Shown here in pieces: positions 1-6,379 of a stretch of DNA of 6,379 nt. Origin of the DNA: Clostridia bacterium (lineage in GTDB: Bacteria > Bacillota_A > Clostridia > TANB77 > CAG-508); contig JAGATI010000170.1 in the NCBI GenBank assembly GCA_017621295.1, positions 1 to 6,379 on the forward strand, in the 5' to 3' direction. How positions within the stretch are numbered: position 1 is the stretch's first letter; the number at the start of each line of letters is the position of its first letter. The position numbers and the translations under genes were made by a program. The notes under the pieces are model-generated. The model saw only the letters and a program-made list of their open reading frames with translations, was not told the DNA's origin and ran no database searches.

Positions 1-41
1 AGGTTAATGGTTTTTAAGTTAATATTTAATAGATAGAGCCA

Positions 42-215
42 ATAGTCCGGCTTTAGGTAGTCTTATATATTATAATAAAAAACAGTTCTTCCAAGGCGCT
101 TTAGCATGTGCCAGATTCACATTTTAGAAACACACTATAAACAGATACAGAAATGATGGCTCAAGGTCAAAACTATTTTTTATCATAATATATAAGACTA
201 CCTAAAGCCTACTAT
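42..215 (-). repeat. Long near-perfect stem-loop with 92-nt loop region
   Basis: Arms 49-82 and 176-209 are 34 nt long and complementary except at one position (74/184). Pairing continues inward (84-87 with 171-174, plus 89/169) and, past a small internal loop, outward (42-46 with 211-215), giving more than 40 pairs. The loop holds a smaller hairpin, 106-110 with 118-122. At 74/184, 83/175 and 88/170 the plus strand has A-C or C-A mismatches, which become G-U pairs in a minus-strand RNA. This fits a structured RNA transcribed leftward like mreB. No T-run follows the left arm, so it is not an ordinary terminator. A MITE-like insertion is possible, but I see no target-site duplication. The function is unknown. 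Confidence 0.75.
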
Positions 216-235
216 GCGAAATCTAAAATCACCAG

Positions 236-301
236 AAAAAGATGATGTCGACAACTTAAGAAGAAATTTTATTGCAGAATTTCTTCTTAAGTTATCGACA
301 T
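236..301 (-). terminator. Long hairpin, probable mreB terminator
   Basis: Arms 245-268 and 278-301 pair over 24 bp around a 9-nt loop. The only imperfect position (252/294) is a G-U pair in minus-strand RNA. Read on the minus strand, the stem is followed after four bases by a run of five T (plus 236-240). That suits an intrinsic terminator about 80 nt after the mreB stop. The stem is far longer than usual for a terminator and AT-rich in its inner half, so it may also act as an mRNA 3' stabiliser or be part of a repeat element. Confidence 0.6.
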
Positions 302-346
302 TGTATAAAATACGTATTTTTAGTTATACAATAAAAACTAAAATAC
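300..346 (-). repeat. Two overlapping, mutually exclusive hairpins
   Basis: One hairpin pairs 300-308 with 324-332 (9 bp). A second pairs 314-325 with 336-346, with a single-base bulge. They share 324-325 and their arms interleave, so both cannot form at once. A perfect 14-base palindrome (AAAATACGTATTTT, 307-320) lies across the first loop. The region is between the mreB stop and the long hairpin at 245-301. It could be a 3' UTR with alternative folds, but low sequence complexity may also produce such pairings. Confidence 0.4.
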
Positions 347-382
347 AAGACTATTTTCATTTTTATTATCATAATTATTATT

Positions 383-1387
383 TTATTTTCTACTTTTTCC
401 TTCTAATGCATCTAGGTTATCTAATGCTTTTCCTGTTCCCAGAGCAACACAAGAAACTGTGTCTTGTGCTATCATAACATTTATTCCTGTCTTTTCTTGT
501 AAAAGCTTATCTAGTCCATCTACTAAACAACCTCCACCAGTCATATATATTCCTTTATCACTTATATCTGCTGCAAGCTCTGGTGGTGTTTTTTCAAGTA
601 CTGAATGAACTGCATCTATAATCATTAATGCTGGTTCTATAAGAGCTTCTAACATTTCACTAGAATATACTGTTATTGTTTTAGGAAGACCTGTAATTAA
701 ATCTCTACCTCTAACATCCATTTCTGTATCTTGAATTTTTGGATACACACATCCAATGTTTATTTTAAGGTCCTCTGCTGTTCTTTCACCTATCATAACA
801 TTATGTTTTCTTTTTATATATCTAATTATTGCTTCATCAAATTTATCTCCTGCTACTTTTAGAGATGTATTTACAACAGAACCACCTAAAGATATTACTG
901 CTATATCTGTAGTTCCTCCACCTATATCTACAACCATATTTCCACATGGTTTAGAAATATCTATTCCTGCACCAATTGCTGCTGCTATTGGTTCTTCAAT
1001 TAAATATACTTTTCTTGCTCCTGCTTGTGAAGCAGCATCTATAACAGCTTTTTTCTCTACTTCTGTTACTTGTGATGGAATACATATCATAATTCTTGGA
1101 GAAAAAACAAATCGTCCACATACTTTATTAATAAAATACTTTAACATTTTTTCTGTTACAGTATAATTTGAAATTACTCCATCTCTTAAAGGTCTAGTTG
1201 CTACTATATTTCCTGGCGTTCTGCCAAGCATTCTTCTAGCATCTTTTCCAACTGCTAATACTTCACCTGTATTATTGTCTACTGCTACTACAGAAGGTTC
1301 CCTAAGCACTATTCCTTTTCCTTTTACATAAGCAATAACAGTAGCTGTTCCTAAATCAATTCCAATATCTTGCCCCCAACTGAACAT
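383..1387 (-). CDS. mreB: MreB/Mbl-family rod-shape actin homologue
   Basis: This is a bacterial actin that polymerises on the inner face of the membrane and guides the elongasome for lateral-wall synthesis. With the chosen start it has 334 residues, normal for the family. Visible motifs are phosphate-1 GIDLGTATV (9-17), the EEPIAAAIGAG helix carrying the likely catalytic Glu (about 132), phosphate-2 DIGGGTTD (154-161) and the adenosine motif MTGGGCLVDGLD (282-293). The GTATV form, in place of GTANT, fits what I recall of clostridial Mbl-like paralogues. The ATG at 1387 is preferred: the AGGA at 1396-1399 lies 8 nt upstream of it, but only 2 nt from the alternative ATG at 1393, which would add two residues. 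No mreC, mreD or minD is adjacent, so it looks like a stand-alone paralogue with its own promoter and terminator. Gene-level identity (mreB versus mbl) is uncertain. Confidence 0.95.
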   Translation of the reverse strand: MFSWGQDIGIDLGTATVIAYVKGKGIVLREPSVVAVDNNTGEVLAVGKDARRMLGRTPGNIVATRPLRDGVISNYTVTEKMLKYFINKVCGRFVFSPRIMICIPSQVTEVEKKAVIDAASQAGARKVYLIEEPIAAAIGAGIDISKPCGNMVVDIGGGTTDIAVISLGGSVVNTSLKVAGDKFDEAIIRYIKRKHNVMIGERTAEDLKINIGCVYPKIQDTEMDVRGRDLITGLPKTITVYSSEMLEALIEPALMIIDAVHSVLEKTPPELAADISDKGIYMTGGGCLVDGLDKLLQEKTGINVMIAQDTVSCVALGTGKALDNLDALEGKSRK

Positions 1388-1412
1388 TTGCATCTTCCTT
1401 TCAGATATACTT

Positions 1413-1451
1413 GTTACATTATGTTTTCAATTTTGTTACAATTATATTACA
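1413..1451 (-). promoter_or_regulatory. Candidate WalR-type binding array at mreB promoter
   Basis: On the minus strand, TGTAAT (1451-1446), a 5-nt spacer and TGTAAC (1440-1435) match the published WalR/YycF box TGTWAH-N5-TGTWAH exactly. At the same 11-bp period come TGAAAA (1429-1424, one mismatch to TGTWAH) and TGTAAC (1418-1413), making a possible second, weaker box. The array covers the -10 element, the predicted transcription start and the early leader of mreB. WalRK controls cell-wall genes in Bacillota, so the target is sensible. No WalR gene is in the window, and AT-rich DNA yields such hexamers by chance. Confidence 0.45.
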
Positions 1452-1469
1452 TATTCACTAAAATAGCAA
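1441..1469 (-). promoter_or_regulatory. mreB promoter (sigma-A type)
   Basis: On the minus strand there is a -35 of TTGCTA (plus 1464-1469), a 17-bp spacer and a consensus -10 TATAAT (plus 1441-1446). The predicted start of transcription is near 1434, giving a leader of about 47 nt before the ATG at 1387. The exact 17-bp spacing and perfect -10 support it, although the -35 matches only 4 of 6. Confidence 0.65.
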
Positions 1470-1568
1470 ACCTTTTTTTATATTTTTTATCAATAATACA
1501 TTTATCTAAGTTACTCGGACTAATTTTATATGTGTTCTAGAAATTAATGCTGAGTGATAACTTACTTA

Positions 1569-1600
1569 AAAGTACTGCAATCTTCCTATTGCAGTACTTT
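1569..1600 (-). terminator. Terminator-like hairpin after the lexA-linked gene
   Basis: Arms 1569-1581 and 1588-1600 pair perfectly over 13 bp around a 6-nt loop and begin 4 nt after the stop codon of the gene at 1605-2084. Only four T follow on the minus strand, so termination may be weak, but the placement is right for the end of the lexA operon. The stretch 1470-1568 between this hairpin and the mreB promoter shows no gene. Confidence 0.65.
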
Positions 1601-1604
1601 GTAT

Positions 1605-2084
1605 TTAAATATACAAAAATATTAATGTTGTTATTAATAAAAAACCTTTAGTTTTTGGGTCAGACAATAACTCTGCATCAGAAATATTAGGAATTTCGCT
1701 TTCTTCTGCTAATGTTATTTTATAACTATCTACATTTTCAAAATTAAATTGAATTTCAAAATCTCTTGTTGCATTTGGAGATAAATTTTCTACTTTTATA
1801 TATTTTCTTCCAAGTAGTACATCTCTTTCTGAAAAGAACTCAAATTTTAAGTATTGTTTTTCTATTTCTTCTTCTGTGTTATTTAGTAAATTACCTTTTA
1901 TATATCCATTAATATATGTAGCCTTTGCCTCTTGTATTTTAATTTTTGGATTTGGAACATCTATAACAAACTTTGTTAAATCATTATATGTTGTTTTTAT
2001 ATATGCAAATGATGCAAAATCTACAAAAAAGTATAAAGCTACAAATAATATTAAATATATAAGAAAAGTTTTCATTCTATCCAT
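1605..2084 (-). CDS. Small membrane-anchored protein linked to lexA, unrecognised
   Basis: This is a 159-residue protein I do not recognise. A hydrophobic segment at about 6-28 after a short charged start (MDRMK) looks like an uncleaved membrane anchor. Residues about 45-125 are polar and beta-rich, with a pattern (YINGYIKGNLLNNT, then a phenylalanine-rich strand, then VENLSPNATRDFEIQF) recalling FxLYD-type extracytoplasmic beta-sandwich domains; this is weak similarity by eye. A second hydrophobic stretch (147-159) runs to the very C-terminus. AGGAG lies 8 nt before the ATG. It follows lexA by 24 nt with no terminator between, so the two are probably co-transcribed, and a hairpin follows. 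Small membrane proteins next to lexA in other Gram-positives (YneA, SosA) inhibit division during SOS, but this one has no LysM domain or visible homology, so that role is only a hypothesis. Confidence 0.85.
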   Translation of the reverse strand: MDRMKTFLIYLILFVALYFFVDFASFAYIKTTYNDLTKFVIDVPNPKIKIQEAKATYINGYIKGNLLNNTEEEIEKQYLKFEFFSERDVLLGRKYIKVENLSPNATRDFEIQFNFENVDSYKITLAEESEIPNISDAELLSDPKTKGFLLITTLIFLYI

Positions 2085-2108
2085 AAAACTTTCTCCTTTT
2101 CTTAATAA

Positions 2109-2762
2109 TTACATTTTTCTAAAAACACCTGCTACTTTTCCTAAAATCTCACAATTAGGAACTATAATTGGATCCATTGTGCTGTTTTCTGGTTGCAACC
2201 TTATATGCCCTTTTTCTTTATAAAAAGTTTTTACAGTTGCTTCGTCTTCAATTAGAGCTACCACAATTTCTCCATTATTTGCTGTATTTTGTCTTTTTAC
2301 TAGAATATAATCTCCATCTAAAATTCCAGCTTCTATCATACTTTCTCCACTTACTGTTAGCATAAAGCTTTCGCTATTTCCTACAAAATCTACTGGAATA
2401 GGAAATGTATCTGTTACATTTTCTACAGCTAAAATTGGTGCTCCTGCTGTTATTTTACCTATAACTGGAACATCAACCATTTCTCTACTAGTATATACTT
2501 CTTTTGTTTCTGCTTTCTTTTCTTCTTTTAAGATACCTTTTAATAATCTTAAAGTTCTACCTTTTTGAGATTCTTTCTTTATATATCCTTTTTCTTCTAA
2601 TTTTGCTAAATATCCATGTACAGTTGCTGTTGAGCTTAAACCAACTGCCTTTCCAATTTCTCTTACAGATGGTGGATAACTATTTGCTCTAATTTGTTTT
2701 TCTATAAATTTTAATATTGCTTTTTCTCTCTTATTTAAATCTTCAAATTCTTTTTTTCCCAT
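2109..2762 (-). CDS. lexA: LexA repressor, self-cleaving SOS regulator
   Basis: This is the SOS transcriptional repressor: it binds operators as a dimer and cleaves itself when RecA filaments form on damaged DNA. From the ATG at 2762 it has 217 residues. The N-terminal winged helix-turn-helix is clear (about 1-70; [20 protein letters not shown] at 29-48). A linker (75-95) joins it to the S24-type peptidase domain, with the Ala106-Gly107 cleavage site (ITAGAP), catalytic Ser141 (SGESMIEAG) and Lys178 (EATVKTF). All catalytic elements are present. The start at 2762 is chosen because AGGGGGA (2771-2777) lies 8 nt upstream. An in-frame ATG at 2807 would add 15 residues unlike any LexA N-terminus and would overlap the predicted promoter. 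It is followed by the membrane protein at 1605-2084. Confidence 0.96.
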   Translation of the reverse strand: MGKKEFEDLNKREKAILKFIEKQIRANSYPPSVREIGKAVGLSSTATVHGYLAKLEEKGYIKKESQKGRTLRLLKGILKEEKKAETKEVYTSREMVDVPVIGKITAGAPILAVENVTDTFPIPVDFVGNSESFMLTVSGESMIEAGILDGDYILVKRQNTANNGEIVVALIEDEATVKTFYKEKGHIRLQPENSTMDPIIVPNCEILGKVAGVFRKM

Positions 2763-2797
2763 TAATAAATTCCCCCTACAAAAAATTTGTTTTGTTA

Positions 2798-2826
2798 ATT
2801 TTAACACATAAAAAAAGAAATGTCAA
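2798..2826 (-). promoter_or_regulatory. lexA promoter overlapping obgE terminator
   Basis: On the minus strand there is a consensus -35 TTGACA (plus 2821-2826), a 17-bp spacer and a -10 TAAAAT (plus 2798-2803) preceded by TG-N, an extended -10. The -35 sits inside the obgE terminator stem. A small palindrome, GTTAA-NN-TTAAC (2794-2805), covers the -10 and could be an operator. No canonical Gram-positive SOS box (GAAC-N4-GTTC) is visible between 2763 and 2860. Confidence 0.75.
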
Positions 2827-2852
2827 ACAAAAGTTTTGACATTTCTTTTTTT
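2810..2852 (-). terminator. obgE intrinsic terminator, possibly bidirectional
   Basis: Arms 2810-2827 and 2835-2852 pair perfectly over 18 bp around a 7-nt loop, starting 4 nt after the obgE stop codon. The outer seven pairs are A-T, giving a U-tract when read in either direction. It ends the obgE transcript, and part of its downstream arm doubles as the lexA -35 element. Confidence 0.9.
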
Positions 2853-2856
2853 ATTT

Positions 2857-4155
<1,299 letters not shown>

Positions 4156-4290
4156 CTATAATTATATATTTTTTCATTTTCTTTTTTATATTACAATTAT
4201 TTGTTCATTTTTTCATTATTATTACAAATTTCACTTTAAATTTTATACTATATTTATAATTTTAATTAATTGTATTTACATTTATTAGTC

Positions 4291-5301
4291 TTATTCAAAA
4301 TAATTCAATTTCATAGCTTCTTTTACTTTTTTCATTGTTTCTGCTGCTATTTTTCTTGCATGGTTTGTTCCTTCCATTAAAATATCTTTTACTTCATTTG
4401 GTCTTTCTTCATAATATCTTCTTTTTTCTCTTATTGGTCCTAATTCTTGGTTTATATTTTTTATTAGTTGTCTTTTACAAGCAACACATCCTCTTTTTCC
4501 AGCTTTACATTCTTCACATATATTTTCTACTTCGCCCTTACTAAATAAATTATGATAATATGCAACCATACAAATATTAGGATTTCCTGGGTCATCTTTT
4601 TTTATTCTACCAGGATCTGTAACAGCACTCATAACCTTTTTACTAATTTCTTCTTCTGGATCTGATAAATAGATTGCATTTCCTAATGATTTTCCCATCT
4701 TCTCATTTCCATCTAGTCCCTTTATTCTTTTTGCATCTGAAAGAAGAGCTTCTGGTTCATACAAAGTTTCTCCATAGATACTATTAAATTTTCTAACTAT
4801 CTCTCTACATTGTTCTATTAACGGAAGTTGGTCTTCTCCAACTGGAATTATTGTTCCTTCAAAAGCTGTTATATCTGCTGCCTGACTTACAGGATATCCT
4901 AAAAATCCATATGTTACACTTTCTCCAAATATCTCTCTTTTTTGTGCTATTTCAGTCTTTACTGTTGGATTTCTTTGTAGTCTTGCAATTGTAACAAGGT
5001 TTGAATAGAAAACTGTAAGTTCTGCAATTTCTGGTATCATAGATTGTAAGAAAAATGTTACTTTATTTGGATCAATTCCAACAGCTAATTCATCCATTAC
5101 TATTTGACTTACATTTCTTTGTACTTTTTCTGGATTATTAAAATTATCTGTTAAAGCTTGAACATCTGCAACTTCGATAAAAGTTTCATGTTCATCTTGC
5201 AACTTTACTCTTGATTTTAATGAACCAAAATAATGTCCTATATGTAATTTTCCTGTAGGTCTATCACCTGTTAAAATACGTTTTTTATTTTTGTCAATCA
5301 T
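4291..5301 (-). CDS. trpS: Tryptophanyl-tRNA synthetase with four-Cys cluster
   Basis: This class I aminoacyl-tRNA synthetase attaches tryptophan to tRNA-Trp in the cytosol. Its 336 residues match the usual length. Signatures are PTGKLHIGHYFGSL with HIGH at 20-23, the KMSKS loop as KMGKS (201-205), and the GYPVSQAADI and VGEDQ elements (135-158) of the active site. Residues 244-275 hold five cysteines: C244, C262, C265, C272 and C275. C265-x6-C272-x2-C275 matches the spacing of the last three ligands of the Thermotoga maritima TrpRS iron-sulfur site as I recall it (C-x22-C-x6-C-x2-C). C244 gives x20, so a cluster is plausible but not proven. The ribosome binding site is GAGAGG about 6 nt before the ATG. 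The gene has its own promoter and a leader of about 42 nt, too short for a T-box. Confidence 0.97.
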   Translation of the reverse strand: MIDKNKKRILTGDRPTGKLHIGHYFGSLKSRVKLQDEHETFIEVADVQALTDNFNNPEKVQRNVSQIVMDELAVGIDPNKVTFFLQSMIPEIAELTVFYSNLVTIARLQRNPTVKTEIAQKREIFGESVTYGFLGYPVSQAADITAFEGTIIPVGEDQLPLIEQCREIVRKFNSIYGETLYEPEALLSDAKRIKGLDGNEKMGKSLGNAIYLSDPEEEISKKVMSAVTDPGRIKKDDPGNPNICMVAYYHNLFSKGEVENICEECKAGKRGCVACKRQLIKNINQELGPIREKRRYYEERPNEVKDILMEGTNHARKIAAETMKKVKEAMKLNYFE

Positions 5302-5349
5302 TTTTTACCTCTCTTTTAATTTCTCTTTTTAAGTAAACTTTCCTTACCC

Positions 5350-5378
5350 ATTATACTTTATTTTATGCTGATTTGCAA
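5350..5378 (-). promoter_or_regulatory. trpS promoter (sigma-A type)
   Basis: On the minus strand there is a -35 of TTGCAA (plus 5373-5378), a 17-bp spacer and a perfect -10 TATAAT (plus 5350-5355), with transcription predicted from about 5343. The -35 starts one base beyond the U-tract of the rpmA terminator, another tightly packed terminator-promoter junction. Confidence 0.65.
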
Positions 5379-5379
5379 G

Positions 5380-5408
5380 AAAAAACCATTAGAATATTGT
5401 TCTAATGG
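5380..5408 (-). terminator. Intrinsic terminator of the rplU-rpmA operon
   Basis: Arms 5386-5394 and 5400-5408 form a perfect 9-bp stem with a 5-nt loop, followed on the minus strand by six T (plus 5380-5385). It lies 27 nt after the rpmA stop codon, a textbook factor-independent terminator. Confidence 0.93.
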
Positions 5409-5435
5409 CTTTTGTTTATAATTTATTACTTGAAT

Positions 5436-5705
5436 TTATGCGTTAGTTTCCTCTACTGGATAAACACTAACTTTTTTCTTGTCTCTTCCAAGTCTTTCAA
5501 ATTTAACTGTACCAGTTACTTTTGCATATAATGTATCATCGCTTCCGATACCTACATTCGTTCCTGGATGGATTTTTGTTCCTCTTTGTCTTATTAAGAT
5601 ATTTCCTGCTTGAACTAATTGTCCATCAGCTCTTTTTAACCCAAGGCGCTTTGATTCACTATCTCTACCGTTCTTAACGCTACCTTGCCCTTTCTTATGA
5701 GCCAT
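5436..5705 (-). CDS. rpmA: 50S ribosomal protein L27, unextended N-terminus
   Basis: L27 is a large-subunit protein whose N-terminal tail reaches toward the peptidyl-transferase centre. It has 89 residues, with the typical [19 protein letters not shown] (11-29), the central [22 protein letters not shown] block and the [15 protein letters not shown] end. The protein starts directly as MAHKKGQGS, like the E. coli form. It lacks the short hydrophobic extension ending in Phe that many Bacillota make and remove with the Prp protease. AAGGAG lies 9 nt before the ATG, and the preceding 44-nt gap to rplU leaves no room for a prp (ysxB) gene. Confidence 0.98.
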   Translation of the reverse strand: MAHKKGQGSVKNGRDSESKRLGLKRADGQLVQAGNILIRQRGTKIHPGTNVGIGSDDTLYAKVTGTVKFERLGRDKKKVSVYPVEETNA

Positions 5706-5749
5706 GTTTATTCACTCCTTCCATTTTGTAGATTGTAAAACTTTATTAT

Positions 5750-6097
5750 CTACGCTTCTACTGTTTCTTTTGCTTTTTTTGCAGAAGCTGTTTTTATTGT
5801 TGTTATTTCAACCTTTGTATATGGTTGTCTATGTCCTTGTGTTCTTCTGTAGTTTTTCTTAGCTTTATATTTGTAAACGATAATTTTTTTACCTTTACCA
5901 TGGCTAACTACTTTTCCTTCTACTTTAACACCTTTTACATATGGAGCTCCTACTTCTACTTTACCTTCATCAGATACTAAAACTACTTTATCAAAAGTAA
6001 CTTTTTTACCTTCTTCAGTATCTAATTTTTCGAAGAAAACTACATCTCCTTCTGTAACTTTGTATTGTTTACCACAACTTTCGATTATTGCGTACAT
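5750..6097 (-). CDS. rplU: 50S ribosomal protein L21
   Basis: L21 is a structural protein of the large subunit that binds 23S rRNA. It has 115 residues, about ten more than common. It opens with [14 protein letters not shown] and carries the conserved basic segment [23 protein letters not shown] (76-98). The extra length is a Lys/Ala-rich tail after TTIKT. GGGAGGTG about 7 nt before the ATG is a very strong ribosome binding site. It is the first gene of the operon with rpmA, and its long structured leader suggests autogenous control. Confidence 0.98.
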   Translation of the reverse strand: MYAIIESCGKQYKVTEGDVVFFEKLDTEEGKKVTFDKVVLVSDEGKVEVGAPYVKGVKVEGKVVSHGKGKKIIVYKYKAKKNYRRTQGHRQPYTKVEITTIKTASAKKAKETVEA

Positions 6098-6197
6098 TTA
6101 AGTACACCTCCCTTTATATGTATACTCGCTAAGCATAAAATACTAGGTAGCTAAATAATTTTAGCATTTTAGGTACCCGACTCAGGCGGCTTACAGA
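6098..6197 (-). ncRNA. Candidate L21 leader RNA (autoregulatory 5' UTR)
   Basis: The approximately 100-nt leader is much longer than translation needs and can fold. A closing stem pairs 6130-6134 with 6189-6193. Inside it, 6150-6155 pairs with 6160-6165 around a 4-nt loop and is extended by 6146-6149 with 6174-6177, leaving an 8-nt bulge. Alternative pairings of the TAAAAT-type segments are possible. An L21 leader family is described upstream of rplU in Bacillota; the position and length fit, but I could not align it to the family model. Confidence 0.55.
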
Positions 6198-6202
6198 TGT
6201 AT

Positions 6203-6231
6203 ATTTTACCATAGCAGTCAAGCTTTGTCAA
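6203..6231 (-). promoter_or_regulatory. rplU-rpmA promoter, strong
   Basis: On the minus strand there is a consensus -35 TTGACA (plus 6226-6231), a 17-bp spacer and a -10 TAAAAT (plus 6203-6208) with a TG-N extension. Transcription should start near 6196. The strength fits a ribosomal-protein operon. Confidence 0.85.
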
Positions 6232-6272
6232 TCATTATTTTTATATATTTACAAGCATTATGGAAACCATCA

Positions 6273-6361
6273 GCTACTAGTCATCCCAAATATTAAAACA
6301 GTAGAGTAGTAGCCTGTGTATTTATATATAAAAATGCAGTGATGCGCAGTTTGGGAGGACT
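6273..6361. repeat. Crossing inverted repeats upstream of rplU promoter
   Basis: AGTCATCCCAAA (6279-6290) and TTTGGGAGGACT (6350-6361) are complementary at 11 of 12 positions. GCTACTA (6273-6279) is the exact inverse of TAGTAGC (6307-6313). The two pairs interleave, so together they would form a pseudoknot-like RNA or act as alternative folds. A small hairpin (6260-6270) lies beside them. No gene, RNA family or T-run is recognised. The element may continue beyond the window edge. Confidence 0.5.
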
Positions 6362-6379
6362 CATATTCATACAGATTAG

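Noticed and set aside
49..209. MITE or transposon end
   Set aside because: Long inverted repeats fit, but no target-site duplication flanks them and no transposase is present. It is kept as an unexplained stem-loop.
214..477. 87-codon plus-strand open frame
   Set aside because: It runs through the 24-bp hairpin and into the antisense of mreB, has no ribosome binding site and gives a low-complexity F/Y-rich product.
756..1166. Plus-strand open frame inside mreB
   Set aside because: It is antisense to a clearly conserved MreB coding region. Similar plus-strand frames within lexA, obgE and trpS are also antisense shadows rich in Leu/Phe/Ser.
1388..1393. Earlier ATG for mreB adding two residues
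   Set aside because: It is only 2 nt from the AGGA motif, too close for initiation; the next ATG has good spacing.
2763..2807. N-terminal extension of LexA from an upstream ATG
   Set aside because: The strong ribosome binding site at 2771-2777 points to the ATG at 2762, the added residues are unlike LexA, and the region contains the predicted -10.
6293..6379. Short minus-strand open frame running off the window edge
   Set aside because: It has only 28 visible codons, no ribosome binding site before its internal ATGs, overlaps the inverted repeat and has no recognised family.

Overview
The window is very AT-rich. It carries seven complete protein-coding genes, all on the minus strand and in densely packed short operons with intrinsic terminators. 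The LexA type, the Obg with a C-terminal OCT domain, the strong AGGAGG ribosome binding sites and the Mbl/MreB-like actin point to a low-GC Bacillota, most likely class Clostridia. That placement is inference from protein style, not from a database search.

In the direction of transcription (high to low coordinates) the layout is as follows. At 6241-6379 there is non-coding sequence with crossing inverted repeats. At 6203-6231 a strong rplU promoter is followed by an approximately 100-nt structured leader (candidate L21 leader), then rplU (L21) and rpmA (L27), closed by a terminator at 5380-5408. trpS starts from its own promoter (5350-5378) and encodes a TrpRS with a four-cysteine cluster resembling the iron-sulfur site known from Thermotoga. 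obgE follows with a GTG start and ends in a hairpin terminator at 2810-2852. The lexA promoter takes its -35 hexamer from the 3' arm of that terminator. lexA is followed 24 nt later by an unrecognised small membrane-anchored protein. After a terminator-like hairpin (1569-1600), a stand-alone mreB/mbl gene has its own promoter overlapping a match to the published WalR box. The last 382 bases (1-382) hold no convincing gene but contain a 24-bp hairpin probably ending mreB transcription, a pair of mutually exclusive hairpins, and a long stem-loop (42-215) with more than 40 base pairs.

Functionally this is a housekeeping block: ribosome assembly (L21, L27, ObgE), translation (TrpRS), DNA-damage response (LexA) and cell-wall morphogenesis (MreB). 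No phage genes, transposases, CRISPR arrays, tRNA or rRNA genes were seen. The least explained items are the long stem-loop at 42-215, the repeat set at 6273-6361, the lexA-linked membrane protein, the periodic WalR-like half-sites at mreB, and the absence of both the prp protease gene and the L27 N-terminal extension that usually occur together in Bacillota.
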